In this document: positions 1-6,487 of the stretch, in pieces
Layout: each line of letters opens with the position of its first letter
Numbering within the stretch: the stretch's first letter is position 1
From: Ramlibacter sp.
GTDB lineage: Bacteria > Pseudomonadota > Gammaproteobacteria > Burkholderiales > Burkholderiaceae_C
Direction: 5' to 3'
Assembly: GCA_025351615.1 (NCBI GenBank)
Contig: JANXVP010000151.1
Coordinates: forward strand, 1-10,689
DNA: 10,689 nucleotides
Translations under genes and position numbers: made by a program
Notes under the pieces: generated by a model
What the model was told of the DNA's origin: nothing
The model's input: the letters and a program-made list of their open reading frames with translations, nothing else
Database searches by the model: none

Positions 1-195
1 GCAACGCCACCCCGGGCGGGGCACGCTGTCGTCAATGGTTAAAAAACATCAACCATCAAACGACTGTCAGGCACCGGAGACCGGTGCTGCTGGCTCTTCT
101 GAATGAGCCTGTGAGTGAAGGAGGATGCACGAAGGCTGACCGTTTCCGGTTACGGAACCACTGTTCCATCAGCCAAGCCCGCGATTGTCGCACGT
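1..195. other. Non-coding left edge with several inverted repeats
   Basis: No convincing gene is visible between the window edge and the orn stop codon. The stretch contains a perfect 7-bp hairpin (GCACCGG at 71-77, CCGGTGC at 81-87, three-base loop). It also has an A-rich inverted repeat ATGGTT (35-40) / AACCAT (51-56). A compound structure follows at 134-174, where GGCTGA and TCAGCC enclose two mutually exclusive small hairpins (TTCCG/CGGAA at 144-157 and GGAAC/GTTCC at 154-167). The 134-174 structure lies about 22 bases past the orn stop and could help end orn transcription, but neither strand has a T-run directly after it. What lies left of base 1 is unknown, so part of this could be the control region of an unseen gene. 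Confidence 0.5.
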
Positions 196-804
196 TCAGG
201 GTTTTCCCGCAAGCGGCTGGGGTGATTCGAGCTTGAGCAGGTGTTCGCGGTAGTGCGCCATTTCGTCGATCGACTCGTGCACGTCGGCCAGCGCGGTGTG
301 CTTTTGCTGCTTGCGGAACGACGAATACACATCGGGGCGCCAGCGTTTGGCCAGCTCCTTGAGTGTGCTCACGTCCACATTGCGGTAGTGAAAAAACGCT
401 TCCAGTTTCGGCATGTACCTGACCAGAAAGCGCCGGTCCTGGCTGATGCTGTTGCCGCACATCGGCGTCGAGTTTTTCGGCGCATAGCGGGCGACGAAGT
501 CGAGGATCTGCTGCTGCGCCTGCGCCTCGGTGACGGTGGACGCCTTGACCTTGTCGATCAGCCCGCTGCGGCCATGCGTCCCCTTGTTCCAAGCGTCCAT
601 CTTGTCGAGCTGCTCATCGCTCTGGTGGATCACCAGCACCGGGCCTTCGATGCGGGGCTGCAGCACAGGGCCGGTCACGATCACGGCGATCTCGATGAGG
701 CGATCGATTTCGGGGTCCAGCCCCGTCATTTCACAGTCCAGCCAGATCAGGTTCTGGTCGCTCTTGCCGAGCTCGGCGCGGACGGGGGAGATTGTTTCTG
801 CCAT
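196..804 (-). CDS. orn: Oligoribonuclease (Orn, DEDDh 3'-5' exoribonuclease)
   Basis: Cytoplasmic exonuclease that finishes RNA decay by hydrolysing 2-5 nt oligoribonucleotides, including the pGpG left from cyclic-di-GMP breakdown, to mononucleotides. The product is 202 aa, slightly longer than the usual 180-190 aa. The DEDDh site is complete: D23 and E25 in [11 protein letters not shown]123 in the SISQDRRF block, H169 and D174 in KHTALAD. The order and spacing match Orn rather than the epsilon subunit of DNA polymerase III. The ATG at 802-804 was chosen because the core begins about 18 residues later; the same frame stays open much further upstream, but only as antisense of the neighbouring peptidase gene. 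It is divergent from the M48 gene with 36 bases between starts, so the two promoters must overlap. No canonical terminator is seen downstream. Confidence 0.96.
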   Translation of the reverse strand: MAETISPVRAELGKSDQNLIWLDCEMTGLDPEIDRLIEIAVIVTGPVLQPRIEGPVLVIHQSDEQLDKMDAWNKGTHGRSGLIDKVKASTVTEAQAQQQILDFVARYAPKNSTPMCGNSISQDRRFLVRYMPKLEAFFHYRNVDVSTLKELAKRWRPDVYSSFRKQQKHTALADVHESIDEMAHYREHLLKLESPQPLAGKP

Positions 805-840
805 CGTGCGGATTGTCACCCATGCCCTAAACTTCGTGGC

Positions 841-2097
841 ATGAATCCCTCTGAATTGCTGACCGTCGCGTTTGCCGCCGCCCTGGTGGCCGGTCTGGTC
901 GTCAAATTCTGGCTGGCCTCGCGGCAGATCCGTTTTGTGGCGTGGCACCGCGATACCGTTCCCTCTGTGTTCGCGCAGACGGTGGCACTGTCCGCCCACC
1001 AGAAAGCGGCGGATTACACCGTGACCAAGGCGCGCTTCGGTTTGCTCGAACTGGTGTTCGGCGCAGCGGTCCTGCTTGGGTGGACCTTGCTCGGCGGACT
1101 CGATGCGTTGAACCGCGGGTTGCTGGGCTGGTTCGGCCCGGGTATGACGCAGCAACTCGCCCTGCTTGGCTGTTTCGCGCTGGTCGGCGGGCTGCTCGAC
1201 CTGCCGTTCACCCTGTACCAGACCTTCGTGATCGAGCAGCGCTTCGGCTTCAACAAGATGACGCTGAACCTGTGGCTGGCAGACCTGCTGAAATCCACGG
1301 TGCTGGGCGCGGCGATCGGCCTTCCCGTCGCCGCCCTGATCCTTTGGCTGATGGGCGCCGCGGGCAGCTACTGGTGGCTGTGGACCTGGAGCGTGTGGAT
1401 GGCATTGAACCTGCTGCTGCTCGTCATCTATCCGACATTCATCGCGCCCCTGTTCAACAAGTTCAAGCCGCTCGACGACGAGGCCCTGAAAGCGCGCGTG
1501 ACGGCGCTGATGCAGCGCTGCGGTTTCGCGGCCAAGGGCCTGTTCGTGATGGACGGCAGCAAGCGCAGCGCCCATGCCAACGCCTATTTCACCGGCTTCG
1601 GCGCAGCCAAGCGGGTGGTGTTCTACGACACGCTGCTGGCCAAGCTTTCGCCCGACGAGGTGGATGCGGTGCTGGCCCACGAACTCGGTCACTTCAAACA
1701 CAGGCACATCCTCAAGCGGATCGCCGGCATGTTCGCGCTGAGCCTGGCCGGCTTCGCGCTGCTCGGCTGGCTGTCCGGCCAGCTGTGGTTTTACACCGGC
1801 CTGGGCGTGCGCCCCAACCTCCAGGGGACCAACGACGCCCTGGCGTTGCTGCTGTTCCTGATGGCCGTGCCGCTGTTCTCTTTCTTCGTGTCGCCCCTGT
1901 TCGCCCAGCTGTCACGCCGCCATGAGTTCGAGGCCGACGCCTATGCGATGCAGCAGACCAGCGGCCACGACCTGAGCACCGCCTTGCTCAAGCTCTATGA
2001 AGACAACGCCTCCACGCTGACGCCAGACCCGCTGTTTGTACGCTTTTACTACTCGCATCCGCCGGCCTCCGAGCGCCTCGCGCGGATGACGCCATGA
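841..2097 (+). CDS. M48 family metallopeptidase (Ste24/CAAX prenyl protease type)
   Basis: Integral inner-membrane zinc endopeptidase, 418 aa. The zinc site is HELGH at residues 280-284, with the third ligand most likely E362 in [11 protein letters not shown]. The family blocks [16 protein letters not shown] (239-254) and YSHPPASER (near 405-411) are present. Hydrophobic segments lie at about 5-25, 68-90, 103-125, 150-172, 178-200, 296-316 and 334-355, so the catalytic domain sits between membrane helices as in Ste24/FACE-1. The length also fits Ste24 rather than the shorter HtpX. Bacteria lack protein prenylation of the yeast kind, so the substrate is unknown; membrane protein quality control is a reasonable inference. 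The ATG at 841 has no Shine-Dalgarno match before it. A frame open from 241 would add 200 residues, but that part is antisense to orn. The stop overlaps the next start (ATGA, 2094-2097), implying translational coupling. Confidence 0.93.
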   Translation: MNPSELLTVAFAAALVAGLVVKFWLASRQIRFVAWHRDTVPSVFAQTVALSAHQKAADYTVTKARFGLLELVFGAAVLLGWTLLGGLDALNRGLLGWFGPGMTQQLALLGCFALVGGLLDLPFTLYQTFVIEQRFGFNKMTLNLWLADLLKSTVLGAAIGLPVAALILWLMGAAGSYWWLWTWSVWMALNLLLLVIYPTFIAPLFNKFKPLDDEALKARVTALMQRCGFAAKGLFVMDGSKRSAHANAYFTGFGAAKRVVFYDTLLAKLSPDEVDAVLAHELGHFKHRHILKRIAGMFALSLAGFALLGWLSGQLWFYTGLGVRPNLQGTNDALALLLFLMAVPLFSFFVSPLFAQLSRRHEFEADAYAMQQTSGHDLSTALLKLYEDNASTLTPDPLFVRFYYSHPPASERLARMTP

Positions 2098-2432
2098 CGG
2101 CCTCGATGCTGCCGAAGAAGGACTGGTCGCTGCTGCCCCGGCGTGCGCTCAAGCCGACCGAAGTGGTGTCGCGGCTGACCACTGCCATCGGCTGGAAGTT
2201 GACCGGGGACGGCGACAACGTCGCGATCGAGAAGACCTACGCCTTCGCGAATTACCACGAGACGATGTCGTTTGTGAACGCGGTCGCCTTCATCGCCAAC
2301 ACGCAGGACCACCACCCCGACCTGTCGGTGCACTACAACCGCTGCGTCGTGCGCTTCAACACCCACGCCGTCAAGGGCCTGTCGGAAACCGACTTCGATT
2401 GCGCGTCGCTGGTCGATGCGCTGCTGGCATGA
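2094..2432 (+). CDS. Pterin-4a-carbinolamine dehydratase (4a-hydroxytetrahydrobiopterin dehydratase)
   Basis: Small cytoplasmic enzyme of 112 aa that dehydrates 4a-hydroxytetrahydropterin, recycling the pterin cofactor of aromatic amino acid hydroxylases. The core is QDHHPDLSVHYNRC. As I recall it, the signature of active members is [EKDH]-x3-H-[HN]-[PCS]-x5,6-[YWF]-x9-[HW]-x8,15-D. Here H73, H74, P75, Y81, H91 and D100 all fit with correct spacing, but the first position is N69. The start overlaps the M48 stop (ATGA); a second in-frame ATG at 2106 is possible and would cost four residues. No phenylalanine hydroxylase gene (phhA) is in the window, so the partner hydroxylase is elsewhere or the protein serves another pterin such as a molybdopterin-related one. 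The gene sits between the peptidase and rsgA, probably on one transcript. Confidence 0.9.
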   Translation: MTASMLPKKDWSLLPRRALKPTEVVSRLTTAIGWKLTGDGDNVAIEKTYAFANYHETMSFVNAVAFIANTQDHHPDLSVHYNRCVVRFNTHAVKGLSETDFDCASLVDALLA

Positions 2433-2447
2433 GGGGCGCCTGTCTTG
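2431..2447 (+). promoter_or_regulatory. Shine-Dalgarno and TTG start of rsgA
   Basis: GAGGGG at 2431-2436 overlaps the TGA stop of the preceding gene (2430-2432) and lies 8 bases before TTG at 2445-2447, a good ribosome-binding distance. The only nearby ATG (2449-2451) is in another frame. TTG is therefore taken as the rsgA start. Confidence 0.7.
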
Positions 2448-3368
2448 AATGAGCGCCCGGATCTCCATCCGGGACTGGTCGTCGCCAGCTACGGCCGCCA
2501 CTTTCTGGTGGAGACGCCCGAAGGCAAGCGGCTCACCTGCCACCCGCGCGGCAAGAAAAGCCAGGCAGTGGTCGGCGACCAGGTGCTGTGGCAGGGCACG
2601 CACGACGAGGGAACGGTCGAGAAGGTGCTGGAGCGCCGCAACCTGTTCTACCGGCAGGACGAGATCCGCACCAAGTCGTTTGCCGCCAACCTGGACCAGG
2701 TGCTGATCCTGATCGCGGCGGACCCGGAATATTCCGAGAGCCAGCTGGCGCGGGCGCTGATCGCAACCGAGGCCGAAAAGATCAAGCCGCTGGTGGCGTT
2801 GAACAAGAGCGACCTGGTCGAACCCTTTGAAAAAGCCTGGGCCCGCCTGCTGCCCTACCAACGCATGGGATATGGCGTGCTGCCGTTGTCGCTGCGGCTG
2901 TCCAAGGAGGTGGACCGGGCCGAGTTGCTCAAGCACATGCAGGGCAAGACGACCCTCGTGCTCGGACCTTCGGGGGCAGGCAAAAGCACGTTGATCAACC
3001 TGCTGGTGCCCGGCGCGCTGGTCGTCACCGGCGAGATTTCACAGGCGCTGAATTCGGGCAAGCACACGACCACCAGCACCACGCTGTACTGGGTCGACCC
3101 GCAGCGCACCACCGCCTTGATCGACTCGCCGGGCTTCCAGGAATTCGGGCTGAACCATATCGAGCCGATGCAGCTGGCCGCGTGCATGCCCGATCTCAAG
3201 CCGCACATCGGTCACTGCAAGTTCTACAACTGTACGCACCTGCACGAGCCGGGTTGCGCCGTCATCGCCGCGATCGAAGCGCCGGGCAATGCTGCACCGG
3301 TGGGCAAGCGGCGCTACCAGATCTACCGCGACCTGTTCGCCGAGTTGTCCCAGCCGCAACGCTACTGA
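2445..3368 (+). CDS. rsgA: Ribosome small-subunit-dependent GTPase A (RsgA/YjeQ)
   Basis: Circularly permuted GTPase that binds the 30S subunit late in assembly and uses GTP hydrolysis to release RbfA and prove the decoding site. The product is 307 aa, close to the usual 290-350. The N-terminal OB-fold covers about residues 1-75. The GTPase motifs come in permuted order: NKSD (G4) at 120-123, GPSGAGKST (G1/P-loop) at 174-182, HTTTS (G2) at 207-211 and DSPG (G3) at 227-230. The C-terminal zinc-binding domain has C258, C263, H265 and C271, the same spacing as E. coli YjeQ. The start is TTG with a good Shine-Dalgarno sequence 12 bases after the dehydratase gene. The gene ends 11 bases from the stop of the convergent CobD/CbiB-like gene, with no hairpin between them. 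Confidence 0.96.
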   Translation: MNERPDLHPGLVVASYGRHFLVETPEGKRLTCHPRGKKSQAVVGDQVLWQGTHDEGTVEKVLERRNLFYRQDEIRTKSFAANLDQVLILIAADPEYSESQLARALIATEAEKIKPLVALNKSDLVEPFEKAWARLLPYQRMGYGVLPLSLRLSKEVDRAELLKHMQGKTTLVLGPSGAGKSTLINLLVPGALVVTGEISQALNSGKHTTTSTTLYWVDPQRTTALIDSPGFQEFGLNHIEPMQLAACMPDLKPHIGHCKFYNCTHLHEPGCAVIAAIEAPGNAAPVGKRRYQIYRDLFAELSQPQRY

Positions 3369-3379
3369 GTCGCTCTGGT

Positions 3380-4384
3380 TCAGCCCAGCAGCCGCGCCAG
3401 GGTCAGCAGCGCCAGCAGCACCATCCAGAGCACGACAGAGCGCCAGACCAGCCCGACGATGCTGCGCAGGTGGCCCACCTCGGCTTCGCGTCCTGGCGTG
3501 CTCTCGGTGCTGTCCAGCGTCGCCTCCGACGGCGCGCCCGCGGTTCCGAAGCCACCGGTCTGGCTGGGCGCAAAGGCCGCGGCCTTCAGCGCTTCGCCGC
3601 CCAGCCTCACGTTCACAGCGCCCGACGTGGCGGCCAGGATCACACCGTCGTTGTCGTTGGGAAAGCGCTGCGCGTAGTTGCGCCAGCAGTCGATCGCTTC
3701 CTCGAAGCTGCCCACCACCGCAAAACCCAGGGCCGTCACGCGGGACGGCAGCCAGTCGATGGCGGACCAGGCACGTGACGCCACCGACAGCAGCGCCGGA
3801 CTCACCGCGTGCTCGGAGCTCTTGCCCGCCTGCTGCCAGTAGCGGTCGACAAACTCGCTCATGCGATACAGCACGGCGCCTGCGGGACCCAGTCCGAAAG
3901 CCGCCAGCACCGAAAACCAGCCGAGCACCCCGAACACGTGGCGATGCGCCGCCAGCACCGAATACTCGATCACGTGGCGCACGATTTCGCTGCGCGGCAG
4001 TTCGCTGGCATCGACCTGCTGCCAGTGGGCCAGCAACTCCCGCGCCTTCGCTTCATCGCCGGCGTCGAGCGCATCGCGGATGTTGGTGAAGTGGTGGCTG
4101 AACTGGCGAAAGCCGAGCGTGACGTAAAGCACCGCCACGCTCCAGAGCATGGCGAAGACCCAGCCCGCATACAGCAGCAGCAGCACATGAACCACGAGCG
4201 CGGCGAGCGCCGGCCCCGGCACGGCAAGCGTCCAAGCGACCCAGCCGTGATGCGGCTTGCCGGCGTCGAAGTTGCCGGCCACCCAGCGGGCCCAGCTGCG
4301 CAGCCCCGCATGGATCGGGTTGGCGCGCGCCAGCGGGCGCACCTGCTCGATCAGCAATGCGAACAGGATGGCGAAGAAACTCAT
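3380..4384 (-). CDS. CobD/CbiB-AmpE family membrane protein
   Basis: Predicted inner-membrane protein of 334 aa related to CbiB/CobD (adenosylcobinamide-phosphate synthase, which attaches aminopropanol to cobyric acid) and to AmpE. Evidence includes an N-terminal membrane segment ending in a conserved LLIEQVRPL block (residues 10-18), hydrophobic stretches at about 57-92, 145-172 and 308-333, DWLPSRVTALGFA (about 210-222), and a late block with NDGVILAATSGAVNVRLGGE (about 245-264) similar to the CbiB motif around NxGxPxAAMAGALGVRLGG. Between about 270 and 305 it is Ser/Thr/Gly-rich and probably disordered. The ATG at 4382-4384 gives the family N-terminus; longer forms run into the NUDIX gene. 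No cobalamin genes are nearby, so a role in cobamide synthesis should not be assumed. It lies 41 bases downstream of the NUDIX gene and probably shares its transcript. Confidence 0.82.
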   Translation of the reverse strand: MSFFAILFALLIEQVRPLARANPIHAGLRSWARWVAGNFDAGKPHHGWVAWTLAVPGPALAALVVHVLLLLYAGWVFAMLWSVAVLYVTLGFRQFSHHFTNIRDALDAGDEAKARELLAHWQQVDASELPRSEIVRHVIEYSVLAAHRHVFGVLGWFSVLAAFGLGPAGAVLYRMSEFVDRYWQQAGKSSEHAVSPALLSVASRAWSAIDWLPSRVTALGFAVVGSFEEAIDCWRNYAQRFPNDNDGVILAATSGAVNVRLGGEALKAAAFAPSQTGGFGTAGAPSEATLDSTESTPGREAEVGHLRSIVGLVWRSVVLWMVLLALLTLARLLG

Positions 4385-4412
4385 GCGCCCATGATAGGGG
4401 CATCCGGGGACC

Positions 4413-4422
4413 GGGCCGGCCC
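4413..4422. repeat. GC-rich palindrome between NUDIX and CobD/CbiB-like genes
   Basis: GGGCCGGCCC is a perfect 10-base palindrome in the 41-base gap between the NUDIX stop and the next start. It may reflect only local GC content. No T-run follows it on the minus strand, so it is not a convincing terminator. Confidence 0.3.
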
Positions 4423-4425
4423 GCC

Positions 4426-5133
4426 TCAGGCCGCGAGAAACCGGTACAGGTTGCGCAACATCGCCGCGGTTGCGCCCCAGATGAAGCGCTCGCTCGCGCC
4501 GTCCATGTAGGGCATGGATAACCACTCGCGCCGGTAGCCTTCCCACTCCATCAGGTGCCGGCGGTGGTGGGCCGGGTTCATCAGGAAATCCAGCGGCACC
4601 TCGAAAGCGTCGGCGACTTCATAGGCGTTGAGCTTGAGGACGTGCCCGGGCCGCACCAGCGCAACGACCGGCGTGATGATGAACTGCGAGCCGGTCGTAT
4701 AGGTCGGCATCTGGCCGATCACGTTGACCACGCCGCGCTCCAGGCCGATTTCCTCGTGCGCTTCGCGCAGCGCGGTATCGGCCGCATCGGCATCGCTGTC
4801 GTCGCGCTTGCCGCCCGGAAAAGCCACCTGGCCCGAATGGGTGGACAGGTGGGTCGTGCGCTCGGTCAGGATCACGGTGGGCCGCTCGCGTGTGACGATG
4901 GGCACCAGCACCGACGCGTGCGCCAGCGGCCGGGGGGACATCTTGCGTTCGGTCGAAGTTTCGGGCGCCCACACAGGGGGAAATGCAAACCGGGCGCGCA
5001 GTGCGTCCGGCGTCATCGCCCCTGGCGGGAGCGCCGGCAAGTGGGTGTCGATGCCGGTCACCGCGACGGTGCGTGGGTCGAAGTTCGGCAGCTTCGACAG
5101 CGGCGTCTCGGGGGAAACGGGATGGCTGGACAT
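4426..5133 (-). CDS. NUDIX hydrolase, CoA pyrophosphatase (NudL/YeaB) type
   Basis: Metal-dependent pyrophosphohydrolase of 235 aa, probably splitting CoA or acyl-CoA into 3',5'-ADP and phosphopantetheine derivatives. The NudL/UPF0035 block ILTERTTHLSTHSGQVAFPGG spans residues 88-108, and two positions depart from the remembered family signature (T93, S97). The NUDIX helix follows with R123-E124 and E127-E128 in REAHEEIGL (123-131). The first acidic residue of the classic NUDIX box is absent, as in E. coli NudL, where a DxDA stretch replaces it. About 70 N-terminal residues precede the fold, with a Pro-rich region at 33-56. The ATG at 5131-5133 was chosen because longer versions run into the rplS terminator and coding region. 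It has no clear Shine-Dalgarno sequence and sits only 17 bases past the T-run of that terminator, so it depends on read-through or on a promoter I cannot see. Confidence 0.88.
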   Translation of the reverse strand: MSSHPVSPETPLSKLPNFDPRTVAVTGIDTHLPALPPGAMTPDALRARFAFPPVWAPETSTERKMSPRPLAHASVLVPIVTRERPTVILTERTTHLSTHSGQVAFPGGKRDDSDADAADTALREAHEEIGLERGVVNVIGQMPTYTTGSQFIITPVVALVRPGHVLKLNAYEVADAFEVPLDFLMNPAHHRRHLMEWEGYRREWLSMPYMDGASERFIWGATAAMLRNLYRFLAA

Positions 5134-5150
5134 CTGGAATCGGTCGCCGG

Positions 5151-5189
5151 AAAGAAAAAGCCGCCACGGACGCAAGGCCGGTGGCGGCT
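5151..5189 (-). terminator. Intrinsic terminator of the rpsP-rimM-trmD-rplS operon
   Basis: Reading the minus strand, a 9-bp perfect stem (5181-5189 pairing with 5159-5167, core GCCGCCAC/GTGGCGGC) encloses a 13-base loop and is followed directly by TTTTTCTTT (5159-5151). This is a textbook factor-independent terminator beginning 17 bases after the rplS stop codon. Confidence 0.93.
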
Positions 5190-5206
5190 CTGGCGAAACG
5201 GACCGC

Positions 5207-5587
5207 TTACTCGGCGGCCGCCGCCTTGGCGCGCGACGGCAGCTTTTCGCGGATGCGCGCCGACTTGCCGCTGCGCTCGCGCAGGTAGTACAGCTTGGCA
5301 CGGCGGACATCGCCACGGCGCTTGACTTCGATGCCGGCGATCAGGGGGCTGTAGGTCTGGAACGTGCGCTCGACGCCTTCGCCGCTGGAAATCTTGCGGA
5401 CGGTGAAGCCGCTGTTGAGGCCGCGGTTGCGCTTGGCGATCACGACGCCCTCGAAGGCCTGGGCCCGCTTGCGCGTGCCTTCGACCACATTGACGCTGAC
5501 GATCACGGTGTCGCCGGGAGCGAATTCGGGAATTTTCTTCCCGAGGCGAGCAATTTCTTCGTGCTCAAGGGTTTCGATCAGATTCAT
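5207..5587 (-). CDS. rplS: 50S ribosomal protein L19
   Basis: Structural protein of the large ribosomal subunit at the 30S-50S interface. The product is 126 aa; bacterial L19 is usually 115-130 aa. Typical blocks are present in order: the N-terminal [10 protein letters not shown], then [20 protein letters not shown] (about 34-53), the [21 protein letters not shown] stretch, and [23 protein letters not shown] near the end. The C-terminus ends in a short Ala-rich tail (RAKAAAAE). The ATG at 5585-5587 is preceded by GAGGAC at a suitable distance. Last gene of the S16 operon, it is separated from trmD by 122 bases, the widest gap in the operon, which holds a candidate promoter and a hairpin. Confidence 0.98.
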   Translation of the reverse strand: MNLIETLEHEEIARLGKKIPEFAPGDTVIVSVNVVEGTRKRAQAFEGVVIAKRNRGLNSGFTVRKISSGEGVERTFQTYSPLIAGIEVKRRGDVRRAKLYYLRERSGKSARIREKLPSRAKAAAAE

Positions 5588-5650
5588 GGTGTCCTCGTGG
5601 ATCGTGCCCGCGCTACGCTAAAGACGGCTTGGTGAACTGCTTGTTCTGGT

Positions 5651-5673
5651 GAGTCGCGCTTGCAGCGCAGCTC
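5651..5673 (-). other. Hairpin in the rplS leader
   Basis: An imperfect inverted repeat in the trmD-rplS gap: GAG/CTC at 5651-5653 and 5671-5673, then one mismatch and one wobble pair, then GCGC/GCGC at 5656-5659 and 5665-5668 with a five-base loop. It would fold in the transcript about 65 bases before the rplS start. No T-run follows. It might be a regulatory or processing structure, or chance in GC-rich DNA. Confidence 0.35.
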
Positions 5674-5708
5674 TCGCCGTGGCCGGGCAGAGGATCGAAA
5701 AGCCTTTG

Positions 5709-5739
5709 ATTATAAACGTTTTTCGGGTGCCTTTGCCAA
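5709..5739 (-). promoter_or_regulatory. Candidate internal promoter for rplS
   Basis: On the minus strand a perfect TATAAT (-10) lies at 5714-5709, overlapping the trmD stop codon. A TTGGCA (-35, 5 of 6) lies at 5739-5734 with a 19-base spacer, which is longer than ideal. In such GC-rich DNA a consensus -10 here is notable. If used, it would give rplS a leader of roughly 115 bases independent of rpsP. Direction and position fit, but no experiment is visible in sequence. Confidence 0.45.
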
Positions 5740-6468
5740 GAAGGCTTCATCCGCAAGGCTGAGGCGGCCGGTGACGCGTGCCGCCTCGACCAGATCCGGC
5801 CGGCAGCGCGCCGTGAGGGCCAGCCGCTGTTCGCGACGCCAGCGCTCGATCTGCAGGTGGTGGCCGGACATCAGTTCGGCCGGCACCCGGACGCCGGCCC
5901 ACTCTTCCGGCCGGGTGTAATGCGGACAATCGAGCAAGCCATCCAGTGCCGGATTGAAACTGTCCGCCGCATGGCTGCCTTCGTCGTTCAGCACGCCCGG
6001 CTGCAGCCGCGCCACCGCATCGAGCAGCGCCATCGCGGCGACCTCCCCCCCAGACAGCACAAAATCACCCAGGCTGATCTGGAGATCGACATGGGCGTCG
6101 ACGAACCGCTGGTCCAGGCCTTCGTAGCGGCCGCAGATCAGCACCGCGCCTTCGCTTGCCGACCAGCGCTCGACACCGGCGTGGCCCAGCCGCTCCCCGA
6201 CGGGAGAAAAGAGGACGACCGGGGTCAGGGGGGGATGGCCTGCCCGAATCGCAGCCAGGCAACGCTTCAAGGGTTCGGCCATCAGCACCATGCCGGGCCC
6301 GCCGCCGAACGGCCGGTCGTCCACCCGGCGGTAGTTGCCGTCCGCAAAGTCGCGCAGGTTCCACAACCGCACGTCGACCAGCTTCGCTTCGTAGGCGCGG
6401 CGGGTCACGCCCGCGGCCAGGAACGGCGCGAACAGTTCGGGAAACAAGGTGATGACGTCGAAGCGCAC
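5710..6468 (-). CDS. trmD: tRNA (guanine-N1)-methyltransferase TrmD
   Basis: SPOUT-family enzyme that uses S-adenosylmethionine to methylate N1 of G37 in tRNAs with a G36 neighbour, preventing +1 frameshifts; essential in most bacteria. The product is 252 aa, normal length. It begins MRFDVITLFPELF, the usual opening of betaproteobacterial TrmD. The trefoil-knot SAM site is shown by ICGRYEGLDQR (111-121) and LGDFVLSGGE (133-142). The catalytic R154 and D169 occur at the same numbers as in E. coli TrmD. The start is GTG at 6466-6468, chosen because it exactly gives the family N-terminus; the upstream ATG of the open frame lies inside rimM. The gap to the rimM stop is 19 bases. Confidence 0.97.
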   Translation of the reverse strand: MRFDVITLFPELFAPFLAAGVTRRAYEAKLVDVRLWNLRDFADGNYRRVDDRPFGGGPGMVLMAEPLKRCLAAIRAGHPPLTPVVLFSPVGERLGHAGVERWSASEGAVLICGRYEGLDQRFVDAHVDLQISLGDFVLSGGEVAAMALLDAVARLQPGVLNDEGSHAADSFNPALDGLLDCPHYTRPEEWAGVRVPAELMSGHHLQIERWRREQRLALTARCRPDLVEAARVTGRLSLADEAFLAKAPEKRL

Positions 6469-6487
6469 AGGAATGTCCCGCGATGTC

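Noticed and set aside
71..87. The GCACCGG/CCGGTGC hairpin as an intrinsic terminator
   Set aside because: No T-run follows directly on either strand; the nearest T-rich stretch on the minus strand is more than 20 bases away.
120..200. A possible tRNA on the minus strand suggested by paired arms near 134-174
   Set aside because: There is no T-loop (GTTCRANNC pattern), no anticodon arm of proper length and no acceptor stem.
111..240. A short plus-strand GTG frame beginning near the AAGGAGG at 118
   Set aside because: The purine-rich motif lies inside the frame rather than before it, the peptide has no recognisable features, and its 3' half is antisense to the end of orn.
241..840. A plus-strand frame that would extend the M48 peptidase by 200 residues at its N-terminus
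   Set aside because: The added part is exactly antisense to orn, resembles no protein, and the M48 family N-terminus matches the ATG at 841.
805..1707. A minus-strand frame extending orn by about 300 residues
   Set aside because: It is antisense to the M48 gene, Gln/His/Arg-rich as expected from high-GC shadow frames, and Orn proteins are about 180-200 aa.
2049..2936. A long minus-strand open frame of 295 codons
   Set aside because: It runs antisense through the dehydratase and rsgA, both clearly real, and shows no recognisable motif.
3289..4089. Long plus-strand frames opposite the CobD/CbiB-like gene
   Set aside because: Arg/Ser/Pro- or Ala-rich composition and lack of motifs mark them as shadows; the minus strand carries the recognisable membrane protein.
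4384..4396. TATCAT just before the CobD/CbiB-like start as a -10 element
   Set aside because: It would put the transcript start almost at the ATG and no -35 match exists at any reasonable spacing; the gene is more simply co-transcribed with the NUDIX gene.
4555..5635. Plus-strand frames of 256 and 303 codons opposite the NUDIX and rplS genes
   Set aside because: They are antisense to genes with full signatures and cross the rplS terminator; no start signals or domains.
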